Shown piece after piece: positions 34,190 through 46,400 of a stretch of 64,000 nt of DNA; positions within the stretch are counted from its first letter, which is position 1; each line of letters opens with the position of its first letter. The notes below the pieces were generated by a model. That model made no database searches. It had not been told where the DNA came from and worked only from the letters and a program-made list of their open reading frames with translations. Both the position numbers and the translations under genes were made by a program. The stretch is from Cycas panzhihuaensis (Eukaryota > Cycadophyta), in the NCBI GenBank assembly GCA_023213395.1, contig CM041465.1, forward strand, positions 167,841,741 through 167,905,740. The letters are read 5' to 3'.

Positions 34190-35550
34190 TGATCCATTTT
34201 CAGAAGTTTAATTTTATAATACTATTTAAAATGTCTTATTATATTTATTTTTCATATTTGTAACCTTTATTTAGTAGAAAAATACCATTGAGATGCTTAA
34301 AAAATGTAAAATAGGTACAACTAAGTGGACTACAAGTGCAACCAAGTGGACTACAAGTGCAACCAAGTGGACTACAAATGCAACCAAGTGGTCTACAAGT
34401 GCAACCAAGTGGATTACAAGTATAACCAAGTGGTCTACAAGTGTAACCAAATGGTCTACAAGTGTAACCAAGTGGACTACAAGTGCAATGAAGTAGTCTA
34501 CAAGTGTAACCAAGTGGTCTACAAGTGCAACCAAGTGGTTTACAAGTGCAACCAAGTGGTTTACAAGTGCAACCAAGTGGTCTATAAGTGCAACAAAGTA
34601 GATTACAAGTGTAACCAAAAGGACTGCAAGTGCAATCGATGTAACCTAAAGTATAACCAGTTCATCTTGAAGTGCAACTAGTGCGAAAGACAAAAAAATG
34701 AAAAAAATAAAAAATGGAAAAATAGAAAAATAAAAAACAAAAAAACAAGAAAATAATGGCAATTTTGACAGGGAGAAAGGAGCCTGTTTCACACAAAATT
34801 TTGGAAGGATATTTTTATATGAGTCCTCTACGTAATAGAAGAAAAATAACCCTTAAATAAATGAATTTAATTTGGTTTCTCAGTCATTTATAAATTAGTT
34901 AAAAAACTAAATGGAAAAAATCATTTAGAAAGAAACTATATACATCAGGGTTTTAAAACTACCATATTTCTTCAAGGAAGAGGAAGAAGGATGCCTAATA
35001 ACCATAAATGTAGTAAGAAGAGAAAGATTTATGGGGAGTTAATACAAAATAGCTTTCTAAAGAAGAAGAATAACTTTAAGACTAAAAAACTATATAGGAG
35101 AAATAGAAGGAGAAGAAGTGCAAGAAGAAAATAGACAGAAGGAGCAATAGAAAAATGTCCATATCTATTTGTGGGGGTAGTGAAGGAGCCCAAGAAGGCT
35201 TATTTACAACTGAAGGGAATAAGTAAACCATTAGTAGTAGTCCAAGAGAGACGACAGATAAAACTCTTCTCTAAGAAAAGGGTTTTTGGTTGAATGGCAA
35301 CCAAAACTTCTCACATAGTTCATTAGTAATGGTTGCAAAGAGTATGTAGCAGCCCAAAATATATGTAGCACTCATTTCTTCTCTCCTAACTTACTGTAGT
35401 AGTCCTATGCATTCTCAATAAAGCACAAACATAAGGAATTTTGTAAGAAAAAATTTAAATATTTTGAAATTAATGTAACATTATTATAAATTTGTTCTGA
35501 ATTTATTTCAATTGGACTAAGTCTATACTTTTCCATTCAAATTTAGATCA
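34190..35550 (+). repeat. 3' LTR of the chromovirus
   Basis: Starts TGATCCATTTTCAG after the purine-rich AAAAAAGAGGAGTTT and ends TTTAGATCA. It includes minisatellite array 3. Confidence 0.9.
34315..34684. repeat. 21 bp minisatellite, array 3
   Basis: Same unit as arrays 1 and 2, about 17 units. Confidence 0.95.
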
Positions 35551-36202
35551 TCATCCCCAAAGAAAGCCACTTATCAACCTAAAAATTAATATTGTGTCCT
35601 CTTATCCTTAGAGAGAAAATAGTGTAGAACTTTATATGATCCTAGGTTTTGAGTATAAGGTTCCATATATTTAAACATTTAATAGTTAGATTTGGTGAAA
35701 CCAATTGGTATTTAATGCTCTACTAGTTATAATATTTACTTTTAATAACATTAAACAATTTGGCATCTTCTTAATTTTAGAGTTCCCATAAGAATTTAGT
35801 TTTATGAACCTTAACCATTAAAAAAGGATTAGCCTAAGCTCTATGGTCAACTATAGTACTCCATTTAATTAGTTTATGGCATTCGATTTCTATTGACCAT
35901 GGCTTCCATAAGAAATAGGAGAATAAACCTTTAATCATGGATAACATAGCATTAGGGGCTTTAATTATAGACATAAGATAGTTAGGAATCTAAAAAAGGT
36001 GAACTCAATTGAGATCCTTCTCCTTGTTAGATTTAAATTCTGAATTGTCTGTATATCTGACTTATTCTTTATTTTAAGAATATATAGATGCCAATAATTT
36101 TTTTTAACATAAGATAAACTAATAAGGAGTCCTAGATATTTGATAATGGTGGAATCTAGTGCTATGGAAATCTTGACAGCTAAATCCAACTAGAAGCACA
36201 CG
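35551..36202 (-). pseudogene. LINE (L1-type) ORF2 fragment, RT C-terminus
   Basis: The minus strand reads a pattern typical of plant L1 RT: IIKYLGLLISLSYVKKNYWH (36189 downwards), then FLNYLMSIIKAPNA, LFSYFLWKPWS and HKLIKWSTIV near 35870-35960, and INF, a stop where Trp is expected, VDKWL near 35570. The protein continues on the far side of the chromovirus (27377 downwards). Its upstream part would lie beyond Tat element 3, outside the window. Stops and frame changes make it a fossil. Confidence 0.6.
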
Positions 36203-36225
36203 TCTAGGAGGTCACTATGAATTAC

Positions 36226-38679
36226 CGTTTCATTAAAACTTGGCCTCTTCGTATGTATTTGGATCCTATTGATAAATTGATGCTTGTTACATGGTTTTAT
36301 TAATGATAATTGATGTATGTTAGTTTGATTTGATGGATTGGGCATTATTTTATTGAAATAATAGATGATTATTAACTAATGAAATGTAATGAATGATGTT
36401 ATTGGCTTGTATTTCTATCATTCCACCAATGACGTAAACTATGGTGACAAAGTTTTCTTTATACTAGCTTGACTTTATACTTCCTTCAAAGTCAGTTATT
36501 TTAATCTTATTTTTAAGATTTCACCCATGTTTTTATTATTTATCATCTTTTGGGCCTATTTTTAATGCATTTCACCTCATTCTAGGTTTGTTTACTCTCT
36601 TGTGAACTTATTTTTGTGATTAGAAACTCATTAAATATAAATTTCTATCAATTTTTGGTCAAATTCTCAATTTACTGAAATTGCATTTTTCACTCTATAA
36701 AAAACATGACCGATTGCATTTTTAGAATAAAATTGCATTTTTGAGGTAGTTGAAAAATGTGACCGATCGTGTTTTTAGAATAAAATTACATTTTTGGTAG
36801 GTAAAAAATGTGATCGATCACATTTTTCACTGTCATGCAATAGAAAATTAGGCTAGCATGCTAAAATTCTACATGCTGCCACCCGGATATGATGGGATTT
36901 AGTTCTTTTTATTCCAAGAAACATGAGGAGAGTAGTAGTAGTAAAGATGGTTGAGAATTAGAGAGGAAGACATGATTCTTACTCTTTGATTGTGAGATTT
37001 TGTGAAATTATTGGAGAATTCTTGAGGACTATTACTGTGCCTTTTGGAGACTTGATTTTCTAAAGTTATTGGGTGAATTCTTGAAGAAGGTTTATTGTTG
37101 TGCTACTTCTACTCAATTGTTAATGGTCTAAGCTTTCATCTTCTTAGATCTTCATCACTTTTTGCTTCAAACTTCTCTTGATTTGGTAAGATCTTTCCTA
37201 TTGGATTTCAAGCTTGTTTCATATTGTCTTGAAGGTAATTTTGTCTTAGAATTATTTCTCTTCATTGGTTGATGGTTGTTGGACTTTTGTTTGGACTTTT
37301 AGAATTGAAATATATGCTAAAATATCTACCCTTTGTGGGGTTCCTTAAGGATAGACTAGGGTGTTCCATGGTCATCTCTCCATTATATATCTAGCCACTC
37401 CTTCCCACTCTTTTATAGCAACTTATATTTTAGTTGGATTTCCACTCTTGTTTGGCTCCTGTTTAGCCTCTTTAGATTGTTGACACTTTATTCTTTGCTC
37501 TTCTTTTGAAAGAAAGTATGTGGGAAAAGTTTATTAAGTAAAAAGAAAACTACTATTCTAAGGTGCTCTTTACAATAGGAAAGAAATACTTGCTTTGTAT
37601 CTATCATTGTATGCACTTTTATTTTCAAGTTGGTTCTTGTATCTTGAAAATCAAAAGTTAATGGTATTGTTTGATTGGAGTACTTTTGATTTTCAGATTT
37701 TATATTAGGTTCAAGGATTCCTTTTGGTGCTTTCATTACTCTAATTGTGATAGAACCTTTGATTGGTCTTGCATGGATGATTATTGTTTAGATTTATGAC
37801 TAGTCGATCATCTCATAGGTCTAAAATTTATCATAAAATAATAGTAGTTTTTTTTAAGAATCTCTTTTTTTATGCATTATTTCATCACTTTTAAAAGAAT
37901 TAGTTACATGCATTAAAGTTAGAATATACTAGCTAGTCTTGCATGTAGATTAATCTCTTTTGAAAAGAAATTTGCATAAAGATTGTATGGTTATTTTCAG
38001 ATTTTGAATAATATCATCTCTTTTAGAAGTAAAGTGTACATGTCGAGAAGCTATTTTATACTTTAATGTGCATCTTTATTTTGAAAACAAAATGAAATTA
38101 AAAGAAAAATAAAAAAGACTTGCATGCATGGTTTCTAGTGTGTTTGTTTGTGATTTCATTATAAAAATAATAAAATAAAAATAAGAAGATTAATATGAGT
38201 TTGATCTCGTGGTTTCTTTGATTGTATTGTCTTACTCTCTTGGCTTTATATCCTTGCAACAATACCAAAACCTAGAAACCCAAACAAGACAAACTATTAT
38301 TTCCATTAGCTTACTCTCTCCTACGTCTTAATAAAACTTAAAAGGTTGAACCAATCATAAGAGAGAAGTCCTTAGGAAGGATATTGAAGATATTTTAAGT
38401 ATGACTCTAAACTTAGAACTCCTTTATCAAGCCGTGTAGGTTAGTGAATTCTATGACCACACTTCACATCCATATCTTTCGTCATACCCACTCTCACTAA
38501 GGTAGATGACACTACTAGGCAAAGACTCCTTAGGAGTTGGGCAAAGATGGTCCTTTAGGTCTCTTTTGAGCTTCATATTAGATTTTCCCCAAGCCCTAAA
38601 CCATCTTTCTAGAAGCCTTTCTAAGGATCCAATACCCTAGAATACCATCATCTTTCTAGGGACAGACCTTGCACCACCA
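36226..38679 (+). repeat. 5' LTR of Tat element 2
   Basis: Starts CGTTTCATTAAAACTTGG (TG mutated to CG) and ends GCACCACCA. Aligns with 46401-48645, with indels. It contains ATGACGTAAACTATGG near 36430, related to the repeat motif in the element's 3' region. Confidence 0.93.
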
Positions 38680-39050
38680 TCTTTCTGGTGGTTCTTATTA
38701 CTTCAAGAATTTGATTTATAAGTGATTAATAGAAAGTATAAGAAAGGCATGATTATTCTGGAGATCATGGTCAACGCCCCTCTTCCAAATCATTCTTTCC
38801 AACTTGTTGATGATTCCCTTCCTAACAAACACATCTTCCATATCCAAGGCATTCCTTTTGATGACCCATAGTATGGAGATATTAGATTGTATCTCTATGA
38901 TCAATCTTTTCCTTCTCTTGCTACCTCAAAGAAGAGAGGATGAATTTGTGCTACTACTAGACAATATCTTTTATTGGATGATACTTTATACAAGCATTCT
39001 TTTGATGGTGTTCTACTCAAGTGTCTTTTACCTGTGAATCTTTAGTCACT
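38680..39050 (+). pseudogene. Post-RT segment of Tat element 2
   Basis: After the LTR edge (a hairpin ACCACCA/TGGTGGT spans the boundary at 38673-38693) one frame reads SFQLVDDSLPNKHIFHIQGI and, after a stop, YGDIRLYL. It corresponds to VLVDDSLPDESISTIQGI in Tat element 1 (about 6860-6800), the tail between RNase H and integrase. This shows that the 5' deletion ends within pol. No clear PBS is seen. Confidence 0.75.
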
Positions 39051-40111
39051 TTGACAAAATCCCATGAAGGTATATGTGGTGGACATTTTAGTGGTCGATT
39101 GATAGCCCAACACATTCTCTGTATGGGCTATTATTAGCCTACCTTATTTAAGGATGCCTATTCCTTCATCCAAAAATACCAGAAATGCCTATCTTATGTA
39201 ACTTTAATCCATCAACCTATGCAAGAAATGAAATCCATAGTTTCACCTTAGCCTTTCTCCCAATGGGGTCTCGACCTCATTGGGCAAATCTTTCCAACAT
39301 CTTTAAATGGACATAAATTCATTCTAACTACAACTAAATACTTTACAAAGTGAAGTGAAGCTATCCCATTGATCTTAGCTACTAGAAAGATTATGGCTAC
39401 CTTTATATTCTAGCATATCATTTTTAGATTTGGGATACCAGATGTTTTTATTATTGATAATGGAACTTCATTTTATAATCCCCATGTAAGTGAACTATGA
39501 AGTAAGTTTCATATTACCCATAGAATGTTTGCCCCATATCATCCTCAAGTGAATGGATAAGTTGAAGCATTTAACAAGATCTTAGCTAAGATTTTAGCTA
39601 ACACTATTTCTACTTCTCATAGGGATTGGCACTCTCAGTTATTTCCTATATTATGGGCCTATAGGACTACCACCGGAAATGCTACAGATATAACACCATT
39701 CTCCTTTGTTTATAGTGTCGAAGTTGTTTTACCGTTAGAGGTCGAAATTCATTCTCTACATGTCTCACTAAAGGAATTTACTGATGAGTAGTTCCAAAGA
39801 GAAACTTGCCTTTTGGAGCTAGAAAAGTTAGATAAGACTTGCTTGCAAGCCTTATAAAATAATATCACATCTAAATCTAGGGTTCAAGCTGCACATGATA
39901 GGTAGCTTAGACCTAGAAAGTTTAATGTGGGTGACAAAGTTTTGAAATTAGAATATTTGCACAATAGGAAATAGAAGTTTTCTCCTAAATGGATAGGACC
40001 TTTCTTCGTAATTGAGGATTTAACTAATGGAGCCTATCAGATTTCAACACTAGAAGGAGTAGAGTTCAAGAGACCTATTAATTCTCAATATTTGAGAAGA
40101 TGTTATGCCTA
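39051..40111 (+). pseudogene. Integrase of Tat element 2
   Basis: The HHCC region has GGHFSGRLIAQHIL and a CLSYV segment. The core has all three acidic residues: D at 39273-39275 (WGLDLIGQ), D at 39456-39458 (IIDNGTSFYN) and E at 39564-39566 (VEAFNK). The C-terminal domain has KFSPKWIGPFFV and ends at RRCYA (about 40110). Stops such as TAA just before the VEAF codons, where homologues have Gln, make it a pseudogene. Unlike Tat element 1, the catalytic Glu survives. Confidence 0.93.
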
Positions 40112-40149
40112 GTAGCCCGCACATGCTATCCTCCATAAGGAGAATAAAC

Positions 40150-40580
40150 TACAGCTCTAAAACTAGTAACTTTGCCTAATGAGCTAAAACTTTGGGCAAA
40201 CCCTATTTTCCTTCTCACCCATCCTCTACTATGGCTTTGAAACTAGTGCCTTTGACTAATGAGATAAAACTATGGGGAAACCCTATTTTCCTTTAGTCCA
40301 TCCTCTATAATGAGGATAAACTATGGCTTAAAAATTTGTACATTTTCCTAATGAGCTTAAACTATGGGCAAATCCCTTCTTCCTTTTAATTAGTAGTTTC
40401 AAAGCTAGTACCTTTGCCTAATGAGCTTAAAGTATAGGAAAATCCCTTCTTTTCAAAAGATCAGTAGCTCCAAAGCTGGTAACTTTGCCTAATGAGCTAA
40501 AACTATAGGAAAATTTCTTCAATTAGTGGCTCTGAAACTTGTATCTTTACCTAATGGGATAAAACTATGGGCAAAATCTT
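40150..40580 (+). repeat. Tandem repeat cluster A (about 70 bp units)
   Basis: Six degenerate units, each with GCCTAATGAGCTAAAACTAT followed by GGGCAAA and a T/C-rich stretch. The cores are near 40177, 40257, 40348, 40418, 40489 and 40551. It lies between integrase and the extra RNase H. Confidence 0.85.
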
Positions 40581-41579
40581 CCTTGCTTTTTGAGGCTTTA
40601 TTGCTTTCATTAAGCATTATAGTATTTTTGTGATAGATCCAACCCATAATCATATAAGTCGTATGCTCTCTTTAGCACCTATACTGATTATGAGTTTACC
40701 ATCATTTGGATCTCATTCTCCTTTGAGTTCTACACTAAAAAAGAGAACCTACACCTCCAGTTTTATTATACTTTCATCTTAGAAAGAGAAACATCCCTTG
40801 TTAGCTTTGAGTATTCACTCATTCATTGAGAGTTTACTCTTATTTTCCAGTCTATTACCTTATTGATTTAGACCTCACTTTTACTTGCTAGTTAGTTAAC
40901 TTTAGGATTTCCTTTTCGGTCATGTACCACCAATTGTTAATTATTTTTTTTATTCTTGGTTCTCTCTATTATTCCCTCAAAATAGATACTCATTTTGTCG
41001 TCTTCCCTTCATGCTTAGAGACACTATGATTTTGGTTTCCTTCTAGTTTTCTATGGTTCATTCCTGAAGGAGATTAGCCTCTTTCCCTTTTAAGATTTTG
41101 TTAAAAAGGAGAAATTGTTACTATGTTGAGTAGAAGAGTTTCTTAAGAAGATAATTATGATCCTGTTCTTCTGAAAAGTGAAAAATAAAAAAGAAGAAAA
41201 AGAAAAAGTGAAGTAAAAAAAAAAAGAGAAAAAAAGAAAAAAAAAAAGTTGAAAGAAAGTAAAAAGTAAGTTTATTGTTTTCATCCTCTTGTAATCCAGG
41301 GCAAGTCGCATGATGGATTTGTCCCTACCTATCCATCTATAGGTTAATTTCATTTGGATGAGTCATTTAGGATTTTTGGATCTAGCTACTTGGATCCACC
41401 ATGGCCTTAATTATGATTAAATCCTTCTTGACACTTTGATCATATCTGTCTTACTTGGGTTTCTTATTCTTCTTTTATCACAGTCAGAGATCTACTTCTA
41501 TCACCTTCTCCTTATTGATTGATTCCCGCACCTTCTCTCATTGATCAAATAGTCTCCAAATTTTGATCTTCTCATTCCC
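40581..41579 (+). other. Tat element 2 spacer before the extra RNase H
   Basis: No gene is seen. It contains a purine-rich stretch (41150-41280, mostly A with G) and pyrimidine-rich flanks. Confidence 0.5.
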
Positions 41580-41975
41580 ATGGTATTGAGTATCTTCACT
41601 GATAGGGGTAGTAAAGGAAACCTAGGACCATCTACTTTTGCTTGGGTGGTTTACGACCAATCTGGAAGTCCCCACTTTTCCATAGGTTTCTTTATTCCTA
41701 GGGCAACCAATAATGAAGCTAAATACCTTGTAATTATAGGAGCCTTGTTAGGTGTTTCTCACTTTTATCTTGGACCTATTACTTTGTATGCCGATTCTCA
41801 GGTTGTGATTTATCAGTTAGTGGGATGTGCCACGTCCACTCTCTATGACTCCTCTCTTTACATCATTAGGCCTTATCATTGTTGTCTCTATTTGCTTTAG
41901 TGACTATCTAGTTCATACCATGTTCTTTTAATCTCAAAGTTGACGCCCTTATTTCCTCAATCCTTGATGATCATG
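41580..41975 (+). pseudogene. Extra (archaeal-type) RNase H of Tat element 2
   Basis: Opens with FTDRGSKGNLGPS. Catalytic D8 is in FTD, the glutamate region is NNEAKY (the second Glu changed to Lys), and the third site is YADSQVV. The frame stays open to 41900. A C-terminal part with NLKVDAL (about 41930) follows after frame changes. It lies 1.5 kb downstream of integrase and before the antisense gene, the reverse of the order in Tat element 1. Confidence 0.85.
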
Positions 41976-42009
41976 TTCATTGATTTATCTTTTTCTAGCT
42001 AGGGGCACC

Positions 42010-42090
42010 CCACTCTAGAATGAGTATAAACTATCACTCCATAATGAGTATAAACTACCACTCCACGATGAGTATAAACTATTAGTTTAG
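42010..42090 (+). repeat. Tandem repeat cluster B (24 bp units)
   Basis: Three units of about AATGAGTATAAACTATCACT at 42019, 42043 and 42067, sharing the core of clusters A and C. Confidence 0.9.
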
Positions 42091-43039
42091 TAAGACTATA
42101 GGTTTTGGTAGTTGTGAGATTATAATGATAGGTATGGATTGAAGTAAGATATGTGAAAGGGATAGACCCATGTGGAAATCTTGAGCCATGGAAGATCTTG
42201 GCAGGGGGCAAGTTCCTAAAAGCTTCTTACGCCTGGAAGAAGCCAATGAGGAATCTAATATACTCAAGTAATTAGTCATTTATTAAGCAAGATTAGTTTT
42301 TTTATTAAAAGATTTACTTCCTTCATGATATATTATATAAATGTGGGATTATCTTATGTTTATATAATCTATCAAGAGTATGATATGAGCTATATAAATT
42401 TCCTTTTTGGAGATTTATATTACTCCATCTTCTGCTTTTATAAACTTATTATTGTTTGTGTTTCAGATGATTTTGAGTTTATAAAAATGAATAAGTAAAC
42501 CTTTCACTTACCCCATTTTGATCTTTATTTATCTCCTAGTTTATATTCCTTCCCTAACCTTGTCTTTCTTAAATCACACCACTTTAAAACAAGTATAAAC
42601 TATAATGTATATAGTATGAAAAAAACAAAAAAAAAAGTAAATAACTACAAAAGAATAAAAAAGTAAAAATGATAAAAATCATTATATATTTCCTTGGATA
42701 AATCACACTAATGAATGCATCCTATGTTCAAACATAAATGGGAATAAGGGGGATAAAAGGTTTAGAGACATTTAATTACACATAAGTTTTAAGAGAAAAA
42801 GAAGATCAATATATATATGATATCAAAAAATATAGTACATACATCACCTAAGTGACTCATCATATATGATCTGTGGTACATGACATATAGTACATGATAT
42901 ATACAACTTGAGGCTCACAAAATGCCTCGTATCATCCTCCTACCTCCTAAATAACATATGATGCACTCATCTCTGCGATCCCTAAGGCACACCTATATTT
43001 ATCCTTAGTCTCCTGCTAGAAGTCTCCCTATGAGAAGAC
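42091..43039. other. AT-rich spacer of Tat element 2
   Basis: No gene is seen. It is purine-rich in 42590-42680 and otherwise AT-rich. Confidence 0.5.
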
Positions 43040-44720
43040 TCTCCTCTAGATGGGAGGTGGTGTCACTCCTGCTATATCATGCTACTCGCTGATGGAGTGT
43101 ACCTGGCCCCTTCCTGAACTAGTGTCATCCTTCATAGGTGTCTCCTCTCCTTCTCATTTACTCTCAGCTCCATCTCTCGCCTCTGTAGCTCCATCTGCAT
43201 GTCCATATACATGTCTTGAGCTCTTAATGCCTGGTGATAGTAGTTTATCTAGTTCCCTGGCAGTCTACAATCCACCACATTCTAAGCAGGTGCCTTATCT
43301 AATGGTAGAACATATGCGAAGATCACCTCCAATGTCCTATATACCTATCTCAGTGTAACTACCCCATCACCTACATAATGGAAACATGCCATATATAGTC
43401 AGTCCTTTGGAGAAGAAAATGAACTTTAGAAATAAAGGGAATATAATGTGATATGATAAATTAACTAATTAAATCATGTACTTAGAGATTTATCTCTTGT
43501 TATCTCTCTGCCTACCACCTTAAGAACTGATGGTGCCTCCACTATCTATGGCTCTTGATGAGCCTCTTATGATGCTCCTCTCTCATTATATGTGACTCCT
43601 CCATCCTTGGCCTGCTCATTAGCATATCCTAGCTCCATACTCTGGATGGATCCCCCTCTCCTCTCTATAGGTGCCTCACCTCCCTATCCAAACACCTACC
43701 GAATATTACCTACTCCAACACTAGAGGAGGTACCTCCTCTACCTCCTCATCTTGCCTCCTCTCCCCTACTAGTACCTCTGCTACTATGAGCCCCTCCATC
43801 GTGACCTCCACCTCTCCTTACCCCTACTTTTGGAGCCTCCTCAACTACTGCCCTTTTTAGAGCATCCATCTCATCATTGCTCCACACTAGGAGCCTAACA
43901 TAGGCATCATCGATGACCTATCTCCTCGTCATCCTACTCAGAATGGGACTGTGAGTCATCCTCGTGATAATCACTGGCATGTTATAAATCCTCAATCTCA
44001 TGTGCCACTTGTTCATACTTGGATCCATCAACATAAGTGCCCCTAGCTCTCCTCCTGGCCATATCAAGGGAATATGGTCATAGAGCTAGTATATCAATAT
44101 CAAGCTATAAGAAAAGCCATCTCTACTTATCCTCCAGATCCTAGATAACTGGTGACTAATGTTTTCTTTTACATACTATCCCCAGTTAACCCAAATCCCC
44201 TACTCACATCGCCGTATAATCCTTATCCATTGAACCAAGATCCCCATAAAGTTCTGTGTCCTCATAATCTAGTATGTAATGATAAGAGTGATGATCCTCC
44301 TCACTATTGGAACTTCATTCGCTACTCTAATTGCCTTGATCGAGATGCCATACTGATTAATCTAACCAATAAACCCTATGAGGTAAGTGCTACATGCTAG
44401 TTATGACTCCTCATCGATCACTCTCATCAAGCGTACTCTCTCCCCATGCCAACTCACGCCAAGAATCCTCCTAGCATCTCATGGGGTAATATCCAAATCT
44501 CTAATACCCTGAACTCTGAAAACATGTCATCTCGGTATCTAGTAACTCATGAAGTCATGCAATATCTCGTGCTCCATGACTAACTGGGTCAAGGCACTAG
44601 CCCTAGCTAGCCCACACGCTCATAGGATACCCCATCCTGCCTCATCTAGTTGACTCACTAACTCCCTAATGGCAACTCCTTTATTCTCATGAGTATTAAC
44701 TCTCTCTAAGGCCTACATAT
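43040..44720 (-). pseudogene. Antisense gene inside Tat element 2, plant-mobile-domain-like
   Basis: Runs opposite to the element. Near 44516-44430 the minus strand reads RDLDITP, a stop, DARRILGVSWHGER. This lines up with the VMVTPRDIRQIL motif of the antisense gene in Tat element 1. Near 44100 follows MAFLIA, a stop and Y, matching SMLLQC, a stop and FF there. An acidic stretch DYHEDDSQSHSE lies near 43950, and a charged helical tail MYMDMQMELQRREMELRV ends the gene near 43170. The order of parts matches element 1. Many stops make it a fossil. Plus-strand frames here (43050, 43592, 44152) are shadows. Confidence 0.5.
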
Positions 44721-45509
44721 CAGAAAGTATAATTTGTTAGCATCCACTTTAAGTTAAAGATCTCATTTAATTAGAAGAAAATTTTAAAATTTTAAAAATA
44801 TCTCTCAAAAATTAAAAAAATACAATTTCATTATGAAAAACATAGTTTCACAGTAAAAAACATGATTTCACAGTGTAAAACATGACTTCCTTTGATGGCC
44901 TGAAATAGTGAAGTCATATTTTTCACTATTTGATTGCGTTTCTTATTATGAAATTGCATTTTTAGTATAATGACTATACGTTTTGCACTGTATTATTACA
45001 TTTTTTACCATAAATTAAAAAAATAAAAAACAATAGACTATTTCACTCACTGGGTATCTCACTCGTTGCTCTATTATCCCCTATCTCACACTCTAGAGCT
45101 CACCACTTAGCCGAAAGAGCTTGAAATCCCACTCAAACAAAGGGAAATCACCTCTGGAATGCTCCTTTCTCCTTCATTGTCCTCATGAAAATGAATTGGT
45201 TTCTTTATCAAATTTTCTATATATAGGGGCCCCTTTTTGGCCCTTTTGCCCCTTTTTGCCTATCAAATCATTTAGGCTAAACATTCAATCTATTGTAAAG
45301 AAGTATACTTTGATTCAATCATAATCATTTCCAAATTTATATTAAGGTACTATAAACATGACTTTTCTTGATAAAGTTCAAGATATTAAAGGTTATTCGA
45401 GCTCTTTTTCGATCTTCCTATCAAAGTTTAATTGATCATTCAATCCTATTTTACCTACTAACATATTTATCTTTGACAAGACAATGCACTCTGAGCTTGT
45501 TTTTCCTTG

Positions 45510-45965
45510 TTAATGAGTATAAACTATGACACTGAAAACCAATCCCAAACATTTAGGTGCTTGTTGATGAATTTAAACTGGAGCAAGACTGAACTCTGAG
45601 CTTCTATCTACTTGTTAATGAGTATAAACTATGACAAAACCATGCTCTAAACCTTCCTCCACCTATTAATGTGCTAAAACTATGATAGGATTGACACTCC
45701 AAGGCCTCACGAGGTTAAAAGATGATAATCAACCTCCAAAAGCCCTCACCTTGTTAATGAGGCTAAACTATGATGGGTTCACTCCAAAAGGTCACCTATT
45801 AATAAGCCTAAACTATGATAGTTCATCCTTTTTATCTTAGCAAAAAGATTTCGCTCTAAAAGCCACCTATTAACGAGCTTAAACTATGACAGTCCACCCT
45901 TTTTGATCTGGCAAAAATATTTCCCTCCAATCCTCAGTTAATAAGATATAAACTATGACCAGGTG
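45510..45965 (+). repeat. Repeat cluster C (TAATGAG..TAAACTATGA motif)
   Basis: Eight degenerate copies of TTAATGAGTATAAACTATGA, near 45511, 45565, 45615, 45657, 45753, 45799, 45869 and 45938, spaced 40-100 bp. The core is the same as in clusters A and B, all in the same orientation. Confidence 0.85.
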
Positions 45966-46385
45966 TATAGTAGAAGCCCATCTAGTTTGTAGGTGTTTAG
46001 TGATGAAGTCCCATCCACTTTGTGGGTATTAGATAGTTTTTTTGACAACATTAGACACCTAGTTCTTTTAGGTGAAAAGACAAAGATAGCAACATTTATA
46101 AGATAGATACCAAGACCTTTTGGGTAATTTGATGGATGCACAGTCCTTTTAGGCAAAAGATATGAATAACACCTCTTTTGGTCAAGATTACTTAGGACTA
46201 GTAATTTTGCCAATAGAAACTCCTTTGAACCTAATTCTAATGAAGATTTCATCTCACCATGGCAAAGAGTTACCCCATCATTCATACATTTCATTAGTTT
46301 CTATCATTTTTACTAGAACAACCAACATATACATCGTTGCCACCTCTTACCATCCTATGTCTCTTTCTATAATAGGATCCTCAGG

Positions 46386-46400
46386 TGCCAAGGGGGTAAA
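46386..46400 (+). promoter_or_regulatory. Polypurine tract of Tat element 2
   Basis: TGCCAAGGGGGTAAA directly before the 3' LTR start TGTTTCAC. Confidence 0.8.

Larger units (their letters stand above)
27378..35550 (+). mobile_element. Chromovirus-type Ty3/gypsy element with minisatellite LTRs
   Basis: LTRs at 27378-28770 and 34190-35550 start TGATC and end GATCA/GATAA. Inside, in plus orientation, are PBS, gag, protease, RT, RNase H, integrase and a chromodomain-like tail, the Ty3/gypsy order. The flanks GCATT and TCATC are only a weak target duplication. It is inserted in a LINE ORF2. The coding region has stops and at least two frameshifts. A 680 bp tandem duplication lies at the 3' end (33412-34091). 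Confidence 0.92.

Noticed and set aside
43050-44400. Plus-strand frames in Tat element 2 (43050, 43592, 44152)
   Set aside because: The minus strand here aligns with the antisense gene of Tat element 1. The plus frames are Pro/Ser/Leu-rich shadows.
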